Positions 24,881 through 38,045 of a stretch of 64,000 bases of DNA are shown here, piece by piece. Source of the stretch: Magnolia sinica (taxonomy: Eukaryota > Streptophyta > Magnoliopsida > Magnoliales > Magnoliaceae); assembly GCF_029962835.1 (NCBI RefSeq), contig NC_080581.1, positions 19,544,001 to 19,608,000 of the forward strand. The letters run 5' to 3'. The notes beneath the pieces were generated by a model, which was given only the letters and a program-made list of their open reading frames with translations, did not search any database and was not told the origin of the DNA. A program made the position numbers and the translations under genes. Numbering within the stretch: position 1 is the first letter of the stretch; each line of letters opens with the position of its first letter.

Positions 24881-25439
24881 CGTACACTCCTGCCGGAGGC
24901 CTCTTAGAGGACTTGCAAGGGGTGAGAAACACTTTAGACCCAATTCTACAAAGGAATAATCACAAGGGTCCTCTGGACTCTAATAACTTACAGATAAGTA
25001 GATGAGCCCCATTCAGCGCGTTGTCGAAGATCTCCTCTTTTGTTAATGAAGAATCTTCTGCTTCCTTGAACCGCAACTCAGAAGATGTACCAATACATGG
25101 CGATGGGTTGGGTTATGGTTATGAAAGAATCCTACTCTCAAATATTTTCCTATAAGGGAGATAAAGTGATTCCAATCATCTATGCATTCAAGGCATCCCA
25201 GCTTAATGATTTGTCATTAAGATGGTAGCTGGAGGATCCTTGAATGCGGAAGTTCATTCCCCAATCCACTCTATTAAATGTCAATGATGAGGGTGGATTG
25301 GAGGATGAACTTCCATGAGAGAAAGGGCTTTGGGTATATGATTTAAGGTTAAACACTCAAAAGCACTCTCTTCTTTCTCTACTAGCAACTAAGAACAAGT
25401 TCTTTATAAATAGACAAAAGGTTCCAACGGTATAAAATG

Positions 25440-26260
25440 GTCACATTTATGATAGAGTTCGATATCATCGAGCATATACTCTCGATTGCATCGACTGTCC
25501 GCTCGATGACACAAATTCAATTGTCACACGCTTTTGAAACCATTTGCCAGCTGGTCGAGGGAATCAAAACTTACATCGATGTCATCGGATTTCAAACTTT
25601 GATTTCATCGAAACGAGGATCGTTTCCTCGACATTTGAAAATAAGAGATACTTGCCTTTGAAATATAACAGGTCAAAGTATGATCGAGGCACACTCAAAT
25701 ATCAACGGAATTTGAATGTCGATGATATCGATGGCAGTGTCGATACATCGATAAATCCAAGGATTTTACTAGTGAGCTTGCTGGACAGTTTATGCCCATT
25801 CTCGATACAATCGACCCGGCCTCGATGTCATCGATATTTGAATATCGATTCTATCAAGTGACCCTCGATCCAAGATAAAACAACCTGAAAATATTACTGG
25901 ATAACTGAGTGTCTAAGATCGATATCATCGAAGGCCTTCCGATATCATCAAAATTTAAATTCCGAGGATATCGAGGAGAACTTCGATATATCAAAAATTT
26001 TATGATTTTCTTTCGAAAAATAGGGACACAACTGATGTGATGTCGATTTTATCGTGTCAACTTCGACAGACTCGAGATTCAAAGTTCGATGATATCGATA
26101 GGTATATCGATACATTGATAATTCCATCCAGAGATATATGTGGTTACTGGATATCTTTTGTCCTCATTTCGATGGTATCGATTGGTCATTGATGACATCG
26201 ACAGCACTGTTCGATTACATCGAACAGTCTATCGATAAATCGACAGAGGAAGAAAACTTA
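25440..26260. repeat. Cluster of TCGAT/ATCGA palindromic motifs
   Basis: Dozens of short phrases such as GATATCATCGA, ATCGATGACATCG and GTCGATACATCGAT, many self-complementary, crowded in the upstream (U3) part of the 3' LTR. A second smaller cluster lies at 28825-29015 inside the same element. Confidence 0.85.
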
Positions 26261-27316
26261 GAAATTTTCTAAAGTTTGAAAAAGTTTTCTAACACAAAAA
26301 CCCTATGATATTCTAATCAATTTTTAAGGGTTTTAATTTCCTGGTGTTTTGGGACATGGGATGTGAGGCTAAGATTTACCTGTGGTGAGTTTGAGCCCAC
26401 ATCCAGTTGAGGCAGATGGTTGATTGATCTTCCTATGGAGCTTCTCTATCTAGCTGACTCAACACTCACGTTAATTTACAAACCAGGGTAGTTTCAATCT
26501 CCCCCTTTGTCAATTATATGACAAAATACCAAAACACCCTAGAACAACTTCTATACTGACACCCTAAATTATGTGTACATGAACTTTACACAATTGTACA
26601 ATACTATCTAGTTCATATACACAAACATTCAGAAGCTGCTCCCCCTAACTGCAAACTCCCCCTTTTACCTTGCAGCTGCTCCCCCTAACACCTGCACCAC
26701 CACCATTCATAAGCAGATATACACAATTTTTCCGTCGGGATGTTGATTTGTTCTCCCCCTTTTTGTCAGTCATTGGCAAAGGATAATGTAATAGGTGATA
26801 TTGACTAAAGTTTAGATAATATGGGAGAACCAAAATTCATGGAGCATATACATATAGCAGGTAGATGTAAAGCATTTCAGTACAGAACCATGTATGCATA
26901 GTAGACCAAGTAAAGCGGTGAGATAAGTAGATAATCGAAAGATGAAGCATCACACACAACACATCCCATAGATGATATAAACTAGATAACACAGGGGATC
27001 GCAAAATGGCGTGAACTATAACCAGCCATTTCCAAAATATCCAAAAAGATACTGCCCAGGATTGATAGCAGTATTTCCATGCATCCCAAACTAGAAAATT
27101 AAACATCCAGCCCATCCATGGGCACCCAAATGAAAACAACCACAAGTTTTTGGCCCATTCATGGGCATATACAAATTCCCAAAAAAAATATGTCAGACTG
27201 TGTAGGTCAGTAAGCTATCGCACACACTTATGAGAGCGTAGAGCGTCCAAAAAGATACTGATGCTCAGATGCAGAGATAAGAGTAGGGTGAATGTGATAG
27301 CATCCAGAGACCAGCA

Positions 27317-28617
27317 CTATGGCTGAGGAGCAGAGGAAGATGGTGCCGTGTCATCTCGACGACAGGTGATTAGTTCAACCAATTGTTGCATGGTTTGTTG
27401 CACTCCATTTACCAGACGTTCCAATACAGTGAACCTGGTATCCACAAACTCCTTTAGCTGAGAGATGTCCCGCTGCATCGCGCCAATTCTATCCTGATGG
27501 AGCTTGAATCGTTTAGCTTGCTCGACAGCAGATGATGATGGAGCTTGTGGAGGTGCAAGTGGTTCATTCCCAGCCATTCTAGCCCCTTCAGCAGGAGCAT
27601 CGCCTTTACCTCTTTCTCTTTCTTCATGAATTCCTTCCTCCGGTGGATCCTCAGGAAATTTGTGGAATTTTAAATCCATCATTCGAATGTTGTTCTTATT
27701 GAAGACATGAAGGGGAAGTTCCGGATCGTTGGTAGTTGGAAAGCCGATGGCATTGCACACAGTGTGTATAATCCAGGGATAGGGCAAGTGAACATCCCGG
27801 GATGTATAAATGACATAGACTAACTGATGTATAATAAGGGTAGGGAGGCAGAGCTTCATCCCTGTGGCTATGGAGTAGATTATCATGGTCATAAACCCAG
27901 TGAGATCGGAACGGTTAGTACTTCTAGGATAGATGTTGGAAGCGAAGATACCATGAAAAATGCGAAACCGTGGTTCCATGAATTTGGATTTTAATGCATT
28001 ACCTTGGTACCAAGGAATGTCACGATCATGGCAGAGAAACTTAGTGACCATGGTCGAGTTTCAATATTTTCAAGATCCACATCTGGAAGACCGACCGATG
28101 ACAGGGTAAGACCAAAGATTCCTGTAATAGACTCAGGTGTGATCTCCACGTCGTCACCATCAATAGACATAATGATGGAAGGTGGATCAGACATAGGAGA
28201 ATAATAAGAAGCGAAAAAATTGTATGTCCGTTCATAGTGGCATGGACCACCAAAGTCAAGAACAGGCAACTAGTTAACTTCAGCAAAAAGTGATTCTAGA
28301 TTATACGGTATTAGACAGTCCCTATCAACCTTTCTCTCATGGATAAGCTTCCTACCGATACATTTGGCTAAAGCTGAATTCACCTTAGGCGGAGGAGGTG
28401 TCTGTGCCTCGGATTGGGACCCGCCATGCGATCCCTGTCTAGTGCGTTGGCATGTAGGGGTCCCACGTTTAGGAGCCCTTGCTCTTTCTTTTGAAGCAAG
28501 AACTTTTTGTCGAGAGGCTTTAGAAGACTCTCCAAGACTGGACACCTTTCCTTTATCCTTTCCCATTTGATGACACTCACAGAAAGAGATTTGAGAGATT
28601 TGGGGATAATCGGACAA
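27317..28617 (-). pseudogene. Envelope-like region of the SIRE-like copia (fossil)
   Basis: A basic, Ser/Lys-rich N-terminal part (28350-28580) leads into a region containing FFASYYSP, PESITGIFGL and, further on, MVTIIYS-like and 'PYPWIIHTVCNAIG' phrases. It ends in a Pro/Glu-rich stretch and a coiled-coil-like tail (about 27330-27500). This layout matches the envelope-like or 'putative plant transposon protein' frames downstream of pol in SIRE and Athila elements. It is broken in a few places. Function is not known even in whole elements. Confidence 0.6.
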
Positions 28618-29275
28618 AATTTCCTCTTGAAAATCTGAAAATACCTAATCTAAAAGCAAAATGGAATCTTAAAAAGAAGGAATGGAAGGGGTAATACCGA
28701 TTTTGAGGAACGTCGATGACTCTTTGATGAAGTTTCGTGCGAACTGACGAAAGGAGACGAGCAAGAAGAAAGAAAAATGACCTTTTGATGAAAAATGTGA
28801 TTTTTCCCACTCGACCACCTTATATGAGGCGGCAATCTTCGATATTATCGACCAGTGTTTCGATGATATCGAGAGACCCCACTCGATGTTATCGAAACTG
28901 TTTTCAATATCATTCTCGATCATATGACTCTTCCCATTCCAAAGAGGCATCGATGATATCGACCTTTGATCGATTAATCGAGAACCCACATGACTCATCG
29001 ACAAACATATCGAAGGTGAATAATTTTCATTTTTCCATAATTCCACAAACTTTCATGTAAAGTATAAACTATCTTTGAATCAACAGTATACATAGCAAAA
29101 TTTTGTACAAGCATTGTACAAATCAAAATTATAAACATTAGAATGTTTATATACAAAGAGATTGAGGTGAGAGACCTCAAATGTATCATTACGAGCTCAA
29201 CAAAAATTACATCATTTCAGCAAATATCCAGATCTCGATGCATGACCTGGACTTGTTTTTCTATGCTCAATATTT

Positions 29276-29770
29276 CTAGGCATAGGGATCATCCCTTCCT
29301 CTGCCTTTAATGATATAGCAGTGGTTATTTGTGCGATAACCCTTCATCATTGATTTACTTGATAGGTTAAGGATTTCGCATTCTTGATTGTTGAATGTAA
29401 CCACATGCCCATTGTCACATATTTGAGAAATGCTCAGAAGATTATGTGTTAATCCTTTTATGCAAAAGGCATTCTCATTTTTTAGCGATTTTATTCCTTT
29501 GATAATTCCCTGTCCAATTACTCTAGCGATGCTTCCGTCTCCATAGGTGACTATCCCATCATTAAGATCTGAATAGTTTGACAGAAGGGATTTGTCACCC
29601 GTGAAATGTCTTGAGGAACCGCTATCCAGGTACCACTTAGTATCATTACTTGTTATATGATTTGAATCAGTAATAAGGCAATTTTTCTTTTCTCTCACTA
29701 CCCTTTTTGTGACAGGATTATTAACTGTGGTAGATTTAGTTTTCTTGTTTAATTCAACCACTTGATTCAC
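29276..29770 (-). pseudogene. Protease/pre-integrase part of the SIRE-like copia (fossil)
   Basis: Contains the copia protease motif WYLDSGSSRHFTGD, then GQGIIKGIKSL and a HNLLSISQICD motif that marks the start of the pre-integrase region. The recognisable pol sequence stops here; no integrase or RT follows. Confidence 0.88.
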
Positions 29771-30366
29771 TACTTCATTCTGTTAGTCATTCTAGGTGGT
29801 GATGGATGTGTGTTTCTTCTATCCATATTCTTAGGTGGACTCTTGGTATTTTGTATTTCTCTGGTTAGTTTGAATTTACCAATATGATTTTGACCAGAGT
29901 TATGTTGAGTCCTCCTAGTTGTTATGCATTCAAACTTATAATGACCCGAATCACGACATAAATGACAAGCTGGAGTGGTTCTTATATTACTACCTGAAGT
30001 AGTAGATTTTTCAGTTATTGGTGCTGCATTTCTAATCTTTGTTTTAAATTTATCATATCATAAGCCGCTCTTGTCCTTTCCAGGGCTTCCTATACTTAAG
30101 AGTTTTTCTAACTTCTCACCACTCTGGGAAAACTTATAGTTTAGCTTAGCGATTTTTTTGGATTCTTCTAAATCAAACAGGAGTATATGATTTTCATTTT
30201 GAAGGAGCATGTTTTTGTCCTTTAATAGCTCAACCTGTTTGTTTAGTTTTTCAGACTCGGATTTAATGAAGGTGTTGATTCTTTCTAGTCTATCATTATC
30301 TAAGTGATATTGTTGTATATCATTGATTAGATGTGTATTATTTTCTAAGGTTTTATCTAGATCTTT

Positions 30367-31630
30367 TTACAGCAATTCCTTTTTGTTTTCAGATATACCA
30401 AGTCTTCTAACTATGTTGATGCTAGGGATGTAGAGTTGATTGTAAGCATCTTGTAGTTTATTTTGTTTTTCTTCTTCTTCCTTTTCAATTTCCTCATTGT
30501 CTAACGGAAATGATTTAGTGGCTTGTGGTTCTTCCTCATTCTCAGTTTCAATGGGAATGATTAGGGCAGTGGAGACCATAAAAATTTTCAAAGATTTCTG
30601 ATCTCCATCGCTCTCTAAGTCGCTAGATTCTGAGTTTGACTCTTCCGTATCATCCCATGTGGTAGCCATTGCCTTACCCTTAGTTTTTCTATTTGGGCAT
30701 TTAGTAGACAGGTGTCCATACTTCTGACAGGCATAACATTGTAGTTCTTTGGTCTTTTTACCAAATTTACCTGCAGAATGCTTGTTGTCCACCTTTCTTC
30801 CTTTAAATGGATGGCCACGATTTTTCTGAAAGAACTTCCTGAATCGTTGCGCCAACAAAGCTACTTTCTCATCATCGTCTTCTCTTTCACTTTCAATGTC
30901 CTCATTTGTTGTATTCTTTGAAGTTTTGAGGACAGTAGTTTTGGATTTACGAGTTTGTTTAAAGTGTAGTTCAAATGTTTGTAGGGAACCTACTAGTTCT
31001 TCTACTTTCATTTCATCAATGTTCCTACACTCTTCAATGGTTGTTACTTTAGGATTGAACCGTTCCAGAAATGATCTTAGTATTTTTCTACATATTTTTG
31101 GGACCGGAACCTTCTCACTTAATCCACCCATGGAGTTACAGATAATGTTCAGCTTTGTGAAAAACTCCATAAAGGTCTCATGCTCTTCCATTCTAAGACT
31201 TTCAAATGACGATGTTAGGAGTTGCAGTTTGGATCTCTTCACAGTGATTGTTCCTTCATGGGTTGTTTCCAACAAATCTCATGCTTCTTTGGCTGTCCCA
31301 CACTTACTGATTTGATTGAAAATATCTTGGGACACAGCACAGTAGATAGTATTCATAGCTTTAGCCTCAACGTTTGGTTTTCTTTATCGAATGTGTCCAC
31401 TTTTCTTTGGATTTTGGTTTGGTGATAGTCGTGCCATTTTCAAGTATTATTTGTTCAGATGGTGGCGCATATCCTCTTTCAACTATATCCCAAACATCAT
31501 GATCTAAATATCTAAGAAAGTAGTGCATTCTAGCCTTCCAGGATGCATAATTTAATCGATCAAATACTAGAGGTCTAGTGACCGATGAACCCTCTTCTTT
31601 GGCCATATTACCAACTTTAGTCAAGATCAC
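30367..31630 (-). pseudogene. Gag of the SIRE-like copia (fossil)
   Basis: Begins with a RPLVFDRLNYASWKARM block typical of the copia gag start (DUF4219/UBN2 family), continues with 'ESLRMEEHETFMEF', and carries a CCHC zinc knuckle CYACQKYGHLSTKC around 30690-30740, followed by an acidic coiled-coil tail. Carries a small number of breaks. Confidence 0.88.
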
Positions 31631-33600
31631 TCTTTAGGCGGTGAAGCCCTTTAAGAGAGACCCACTTTGATACCAATTGAAATTACGGTAATGACCACTT
31701 TAGTTGAAGTAGGAATATGCCAATATGTCCTAGAGGGGGGGAAATAGGACTTTTTCAAATGTTTTATAATTATTTTAAAATCCTATCAAACCTATCCTGA
31801 GAAAATATTCATAAATCAGGATTTCTTCAAAGTAACTTTAATGGCTTCTAAGCCAATTAGAGGATTCAATCATAAAACAAATTTAATGATAAACATGATA
31901 CAATTCAGAGTTTATGCTGGATGTAACTGTGTGTGAAGTGTGATCAAATATGAAAGCATTTAATGAAATCACACAAGTAATCAAAGACAAACATTAATCA
32001 CAAATACAGTCATTTTTATAGTGGTTCGATTAATTGTCTACTCCACTCCCGGCAGACGCACTCAACCCTTGAGTGTACCAGATTTCACTAAGGAGGTTTC
32101 ACAACAGGTTCACCTCAAACCGGAGGTTTTAAATCAGGTTCACCTCTAACCAGTACAACCTACATCTAGGCTGACAGTTTATGCTCCCATGATCAAGGGT
32201 CAACACATAGCACCCGATTTTAGGTACACTGGCCAATGATCCACTTAAGGAACCTCACTTATTTATGCTCCCACGAGCAAGGGTCAACACAACGCACCCA
32301 ACTTTTATACCACCTTGGTCAAGGACCTACACAAAGGACCTAATGTTTATGCTCTCCAAAGAGCAAGAGTCAACACTAAGCACCCGATTTTAGGCACACT
32401 GGCCAAGGATCCACTCAAAGAACCTCACTTGTTTATGCTCTCTCTCTACTCTTTTTACTCTCTTTTTTTCTTCTCCCTTTCTCCTTTTTTTTCTCCTTCT
32501 CTAGAGCATGAAATTCGTATGGGAGGAGGGGGTGCCCAAATAAAGCCTTTATATAGTGCCGGATTTTGTGTAAATGGCCTTTAGGGTTGGGTTTTTTCTA
32601 TACTAGCCCTATAGGAGGGTTTTTCTAGCCTCTAGAGCCCACTACAGGGTGTACAAATTAATATACATCGTGGGATAGTTAGCCCTAATGATGATCTACG
32701 TATGGACATGTTTGTCCCGCCATTTGATGCGCCGATCGATAGATATGGTTAGAAGTCTGTTCAACGGTCACCGATGGTCGATCGGGGCCGCGGCTATACA
32801 GATATGAGCAGGGAAATATCCTTACTCCACGTGTGAAGTTTGGTCATAAACCGACGGTCTGAAATTTTCAACTTTGCATAAGAGTGGACGACCCAATTCA
32901 CTTAAGTTTCAACATTTCCTTTAGAGTATTTGCACTTCTCATACACTCATCCTTTGGCTCAAGTTAAACAGTTCTGGACAGTACCTAGGTCCGACTCCTA
33001 CGATGGACGTCAAGCCCAGTAAGATGGACATTATTCTATAGTTTTAAAACTAGTGGCCCAACAACGAGCAGTCTAGAGCTTGTTCAGAAAATCGAGGCAT
33101 TTGTGGAATGAATTAGGTATTGAGATTTCTCATGGGCAATGATTAGGGTTTGGATTAATTATGTTCATAATATGACCTATTTATAAGTAGTGAAAGTGGA
33201 GATTTGGTCATGTTTACTCTAAACCATCGGTTTTAGGCTAAAAGAGTAATGGGGTTGATTTGGTCTATTAGTCAAGATCTAGGCCTCATTTGACTCGGCT
33301 TCGGTTAGATCATTAATTTAGTTATGATTATTTTAATTAGTTAGCGATGGGTCGGTTAGATTTGGGCCCTGCATAAGTAAATCATGGTGCTAAACTTGAT
33401 ATTCAAGTGATCGGACGGATTCGTTGACTTCCTACGGTTGATTAATCGGACTTGTGTAGTTTTTTACCAGTATTACCCGTGTATAAACTAACATTGAGTG
33501 CCAATGGTCAGTAAGTAATAATATAAGTTAATTACATTAAAAAAAAATTTAAGGATTTTTAGAAATCCAAAACAGTGAAAATCTAGGATGTTACATTATG

Positions 33601-35150
33601 TATGAGAATGTCTTATGAGTATAGCATAAATCAAAGAGCTTAAGCCATCTTCTCTAACTAGTGATCTTTCCCTCTCACATATCTAATTATAGCCTATATT
33701 CTTACAATTGAAGATTTCACAGAGTAGAGTTGAAAATCTGATAGCTCTTATTATATTCTCTTATATAAAAGTATTGAAATTCTTCTTTCTTCACTCAAAT
33801 CTCTAGGCCCTTGGTTAATTAAAGTAATTGATTTATTGTTTTTCTTTTACATTACTTTTAACTATTGTGTTACTACAGTTACCTACTAATATACTCCCCT
33901 ATTATATAATTATTATATTTCTAACTTTATTTATTTACTTTCAAGCAATAATCTAAAGCTAGAATCTCAAATATCGTAAAGTAAAAACCATATAGTTGTA
34001 CAGACGGAAAATAGTGCCTAGGACATTTATTCTCCATAATCGAGACTATTATTTAGAATCTACAAACATAGATTATGCAAAATTATTTCGAATTTAAATT
34101 GTTCATGTCGATAATTGGGTTATCGTGGCTCTTCGATATCTAGCCTTCCATAGATTTCGAGATTTTAGTTAGTGAAAACTCTACCAAATATTTTTTACAT
34201 TCTCATGTCGCATCTTTGTTTCTGATGCATCAATCTGTTCTGTAATGTGTTAATAGAATAAGTATCACTAACAACAAGAGTATAAGCAATATAGAGAATA
34301 AAATATTACTTTGTAACCGAATAATGATTGGATCAAGAGCTCCCCATTCTAATACTGATGAAAAAAATGAAGTTATCTAATTAGTTGAAATTTTGCTCAT
34401 GAAATACTAAATCACTAGGCACCTTTTAACTTCATAGTAGGGTCTTGTCTCACACACATATAATAAATAATTTTTTTAAATGATCAAAATATGCTCATTG
34501 CTTGATTTCATTTTCATCGAAAACCACTTCACTTGGAGTAGCTGTAAGCAACGTCAAGCTCTTACCAAGAAAATGTTTAATCGGGCACTTGTGAACCCGA
34601 ACTGGCGAAACATTTTTCCTAATGCCAAAAACTCTCATCTTGATAATCTCATATGACCATTGCCTTCTTTTTTTCAATGTAGGCCCATAACATCAATTTA
34701 TAAACCATTTAAATTCAAATCCCTCTAAACTCTTAATGATGACTTTCAACAAGTGATTTGATTGGCTAGTAGCTATCTAGTTTTTAAATCACATATATAC
34801 AAATTATGTTAGAAGTTTAAAATCACCAAAGAAAGATTCAAACATAGAGTTGATAGGTTTATCTCCATAAGAAAATTCTTAACCTCCAATCCCATATAAA
34901 AGAAACCTAACAAACAATAATGATCCAAGAAAGTTTTCTTTACACCATCCTAACATAATACAATGAACTACTCAAAAAGCATCTCCTAGGAAATGGTGAT
35001 ATCACTATCTTAACTAATTTAAAAAAATAATGTTATCAGATTTTGGTACTAGAAGACCCATCAAATTGGCTAACTTCATGAGACAGTGATATCAAATCTT
35101 TCATATAACAATGATTTGATGGTAGTTTGCAAATAAGATCATTATCTTAA
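33601..35150. other. AT-rich intergenic stretch
   Basis: No recognised gene or element ends. A 60-codon frame on the minus strand (34495-34677) resembles nothing I know. The last part may be the badly decayed upstream portion of the LINE that follows. Confidence 0.5.
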
Positions 35151-35199
35151 TATTCCTAACACCCATCGATACACTTAAGATTATGAATAGATAACATTA

Positions 35200-36000
35200 A
35201 TTTTGGTTAACTATTTTCAACAAATATGTTCCTCCCCTACCCATGACAATCTCATTGTAACTTTTCAAACTACTTAAAATTTCCTTGATGATTTAAGAAA
35301 GCAACTAAGAACTGATCAAACTTCATTAAACCTACAAATATTCAAAGCTTAAAAGCAAATTATCCCACATAAGGCACTAGCTCTTAATGGATTTCATATT
35401 TTCTCTATGAATCTTACTAGTCTACAATTGATCCTTTGATCTTTGACATGGACAAAGCCTTCTTTTCGTCGAGACACCTACTTAGAGAGAAAAATCATAC
35501 TAATGTGGCCCTTATCTCGAAAACTAATAACCTTGATAAAGCTTATAAATTCATACCTATAATTTTTTGTACTGTCAGTTACAAAATTATCCCCAAGACC
35601 CTAGTAAATAGGCTTTGAACAATGTACATGTCATGTCTTTTACTTTAATTAGTATGTCTTCTTATGTCATGTCCATAATAAGATTGTAAGCACCCATGAA
35701 TTATTTATCACGCTTTCAAAGAAAAAACGTAGCAAAATGAATGTTTGTGAAGAATGATATTAAAAGGCTTATGATAGGATGAAATGGTCCTTCATTGAAG
35801 ATGTCCTGATCAAATTTGACCACCACCCTCACTGGATCAATTTTATGGAATGTGTGAAAAACACATCTTATTTTATTAGTGAATGTACACTATATGACTT
35901 AATTACACATAATCAATGACTTAAATAAGGTGACCTGCTTTCACATTTTGTGTGTGTGTGTGTGTGTATTCTTTGCTAATACTAACATTTTCAACTAATA
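35200..36000 (+). pseudogene. LINE (L1-type) reverse transcriptase relic
   Basis: At 35436-35618 the frame with NHTNVALISK...YKFIPIIFCTVSYKI matches the L1 ORF2 block 'INHTFIALIPK...FRPISLCNVLYKII'. From 35690 to 35890 a shifted frame shows the equivalents of 'HALKKKK', 'KAYDRVEWSFLE' and 'GFHPSWI'. Stops and frameshifts occur after LVNRL and within the later blocks, so it is dead. The YADD box, endonuclease, 3' tail and target duplications were not found. Confidence 0.75.
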
Positions 36001-37694
36001 GACCATGATGATCTTACAGTGGATTGTGATGATCTCACATGTGGTCATATATGACTCACATTGTTTTAGTATTTGACATTATTATTAGGCTAAGATGTGT
36101 TAGAACAGTGTTTATGTTCATAAGATTTGTTTTATTTTATGACTCAAGTATGGTGATTTTTTGTACTTTTACTTTTATTATAAAAACTCTGATAATATAA
36201 TAAGAGAAGCTAGGAGTGTATGAGCCTATTGAGTCATTCTCTCCATTTCTTTTACTTTTTCTCATATTTTCTCTTTCTTTCTGTCAATCTTATTCAAGAA
36301 TATAGTTCTTTTCTTTCAGGCTTTCTCATATCCTTCTTTTATTTTTATAAAATAAAATCCTAAGCCGTTTATATATTGATTTATACAAATCATCTTTACT
36401 TTTTGTTCAACTACCATATGGTGTTATATAGTTGTATCCCATGAGTGTACTTGAAGCCCACTTCCATATACAACCAATTGCGATGGTTTAAAGTAACCAT
36501 TTTGCATATATTGATATATTTGAAGATCAAATGTGCATCTAAAAGTTGCCTATATATAGTTAGATTTGAAGATCAAGTGTGTATATAAAAATTTGTAAAT
36601 GAATGTGAATAATTTTTCTTATTTATTATAAATTGGTTAATGCATATGTAGTGGTAATTATTTATATATGATCACTTGGAATAAGTATTTAATAAGTTCA
36701 AGTCTAACTTCAAAATTTTTTTCATGTGTTTTTATTTCATTTTTTTCTAAATATGAATGTAAAAGTAATGATAAGAATAGGCTTCCATCTCCACCTGAGT
36801 CGATAAATCTTTACAATACATCAACTAAACTTAACAATGCAAATGACTTAAGTTGATGCAAAAATTCAGTCAATCCTTCTTCACCTCCTGCTAGCCAAAA
36901 TACCTGTGATTTAATGGAAAACAAGGGAAGACCTTGGGGGTGTCGATTAAGACCGAGGACCCTTCGATGCCTAAGTTAGGTAGGTTTGCAAAAAATATAG
37001 AAGAATCGGAATATTTGTTGTGTGTACCCTTACTCATGGTAGTGGGTGTATTTATAAGCTTTTGGAGGCAATGACGTATATGACAATGCCTCTTGGATGG
37101 TGATTGCGTATTACGAAAGAGATCTTTCTCGAGATGCGTGTGATTATCTTTCCAAGATGCATGACAAAAATCTCGGGAAGATCTTATCTCAATATATTCT
37201 AAGTATATTTATATTTTGAGTTGGTGGTTGATATCCGAGTCCGACCTCCGAGGCAGAGGTTGATACCCGAGGCCGAGTTCCATATCCGAGGTTGAGGTTG
37301 ATACCTGAGGCTGAGGTCAGTATTCAAAGTCGATGTGATTTTTCAGCTCTCAAGCAATCAATAGTCTTCGAGTATGTACATCTGGTTAGTTTATTTTTAC
37401 CCATAATAACTTATAATCAGTCATATTAATAGAAGTATTTCTTATAGAAAAAATAAATTTGAAGTATTTAATATCCATTAAGCCTGTTGAAAGCTTAACA
37501 GATTTGAATATTGAGTGAAGATACTTAAATTAGAGTGGAATAATAACATATAACTGCATATTAGTGCAATTGTTATCCTTTTAAAAAAAAGTGTAGGATA
37601 ATTTGAAAGAAATATATTTATATGAGAAGAATTTAACTTGTAATGGAAGTCGCTTCAAAATATATTTACACTTCAAAAAGAGATGAAAATGTAA
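36001..37694. other. Intergenic stretch with a possible LTR scrap
   Basis: Mostly AT-rich with no gene. 36925-37340 differs in composition: it has a phrase 'GACCGAGGACCCTTCGATGCCT' and a degenerate tandem repeat of GAGGTTGATACCYGAGGCYGAG (37240-37325). This resembles a scrap of an LTR, though no ends were identified. A (TG)n tract lies just before, at 35949-35966. Confidence 0.45.
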
Positions 37695-37719
37695 CACTAC
37701 AAGAAAAACGGATAAAGGC

Positions 37720-38045
37720 TACGGCCAAAAACCATAGTAAAGGTTCTTTTGCTACGGATATGATCCGTAGCACATCTGTCACTATTGGTGGGGTAGATAA
37801 AGGTATAGCTACGGATTATATCTGTAACAATAGATACCAATAGCTACAGATTATATTCGTAGCAATCCCTTTAGCTACTCCACCATTAGCAACGGACGTA
37901 CTACGGATCATATCCGTAGCAAAAGGGATTTTATCCGTAGCAATAGATACCAATAGCACCAATAATATCTGTAGCAATAGATACCAATAGCTATGGACAA
38001 AAGCCGTAGTTATAGCTACGGATTATATTTGTAACTATTTTTTTA
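37720..38045. repeat. CACTA A subterminal repeats
   Basis: Repeated imperfect palindromes of the form GCTACGGAT-ATGATCCGTAGC and TAGCAATAGATACCAATAGC. Such subterminal arrays bind the TnpA-like protein in En/Spm elements (family knowledge). Confidence 0.88.

Larger units (their letters stand above)
24000..26496 (-). repeat. 3' LTR of the SIRE-like copia
   Basis: Full-length LTR beginning (plus strand) TGAAATTGCGG and ending GGTAGTTTCA next to the purine tract. It contains an 84-bp tandem array and a dense cluster of TCGAT-type palindromes. Confidence 0.85.
24000..32440 (-). mobile_element. SIRE/Maximus-like copia fossil with envelope-like region, most of pol missing
   Basis: Minus-strand element nested in the LTR above. 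The 3' LTR is 24000-26496 and the shortened 5' LTR is 31678 to about 32440. The primer site (reverse complement TGGTATCAAAGTGGG) abuts the 5' LTR at 31663-31676, and the purine tract (reverse complement of CTCCCCCTTTGT) abuts the 3' LTR at 26499-26510. Parts, in minus order: gag with a CCHC zinc knuckle (30367-31630), protease plus start of pre-integrase (29276-29770), then, after a gap where integrase, RT and RNase H should be, an envelope-like region (27317-28617). LTRs of about 2.5 kb and an envelope-like region fit SIRE/Maximus. The coding parts have several breaks. Being pol-deleted it would be non-autonomous. Confidence 0.85.
22642..33595. mobile_element. Del/Tekay-like LTR fossil with 5-bp target duplication, split by a nested copia
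   Basis: Starts TGTAACACCCCGGATTT at 22642 and ends AAATCTAGGATGTTACA at 33595, the mirrored TG...CA ends of long chromovirus LTRs. The flanks are TTATG on both sides (22637-22641, 33596-33600), an exact 5-bp duplication. Without the nested copia (24000 to about 32440) about 2.5 kb remains, with no coding domain. This is best explained as a lone LTR left by recombination and later hit by a copia insertion. The body at 23380-23640 resembles 14500-14760 and 53850-53960. Confidence 0.85.

Noticed and set aside
25440-26260. CRISPR-like array
   Set aside because: The repeated words are short and irregularly spaced with no constant repeat-spacer pattern, and the genome is a plant.
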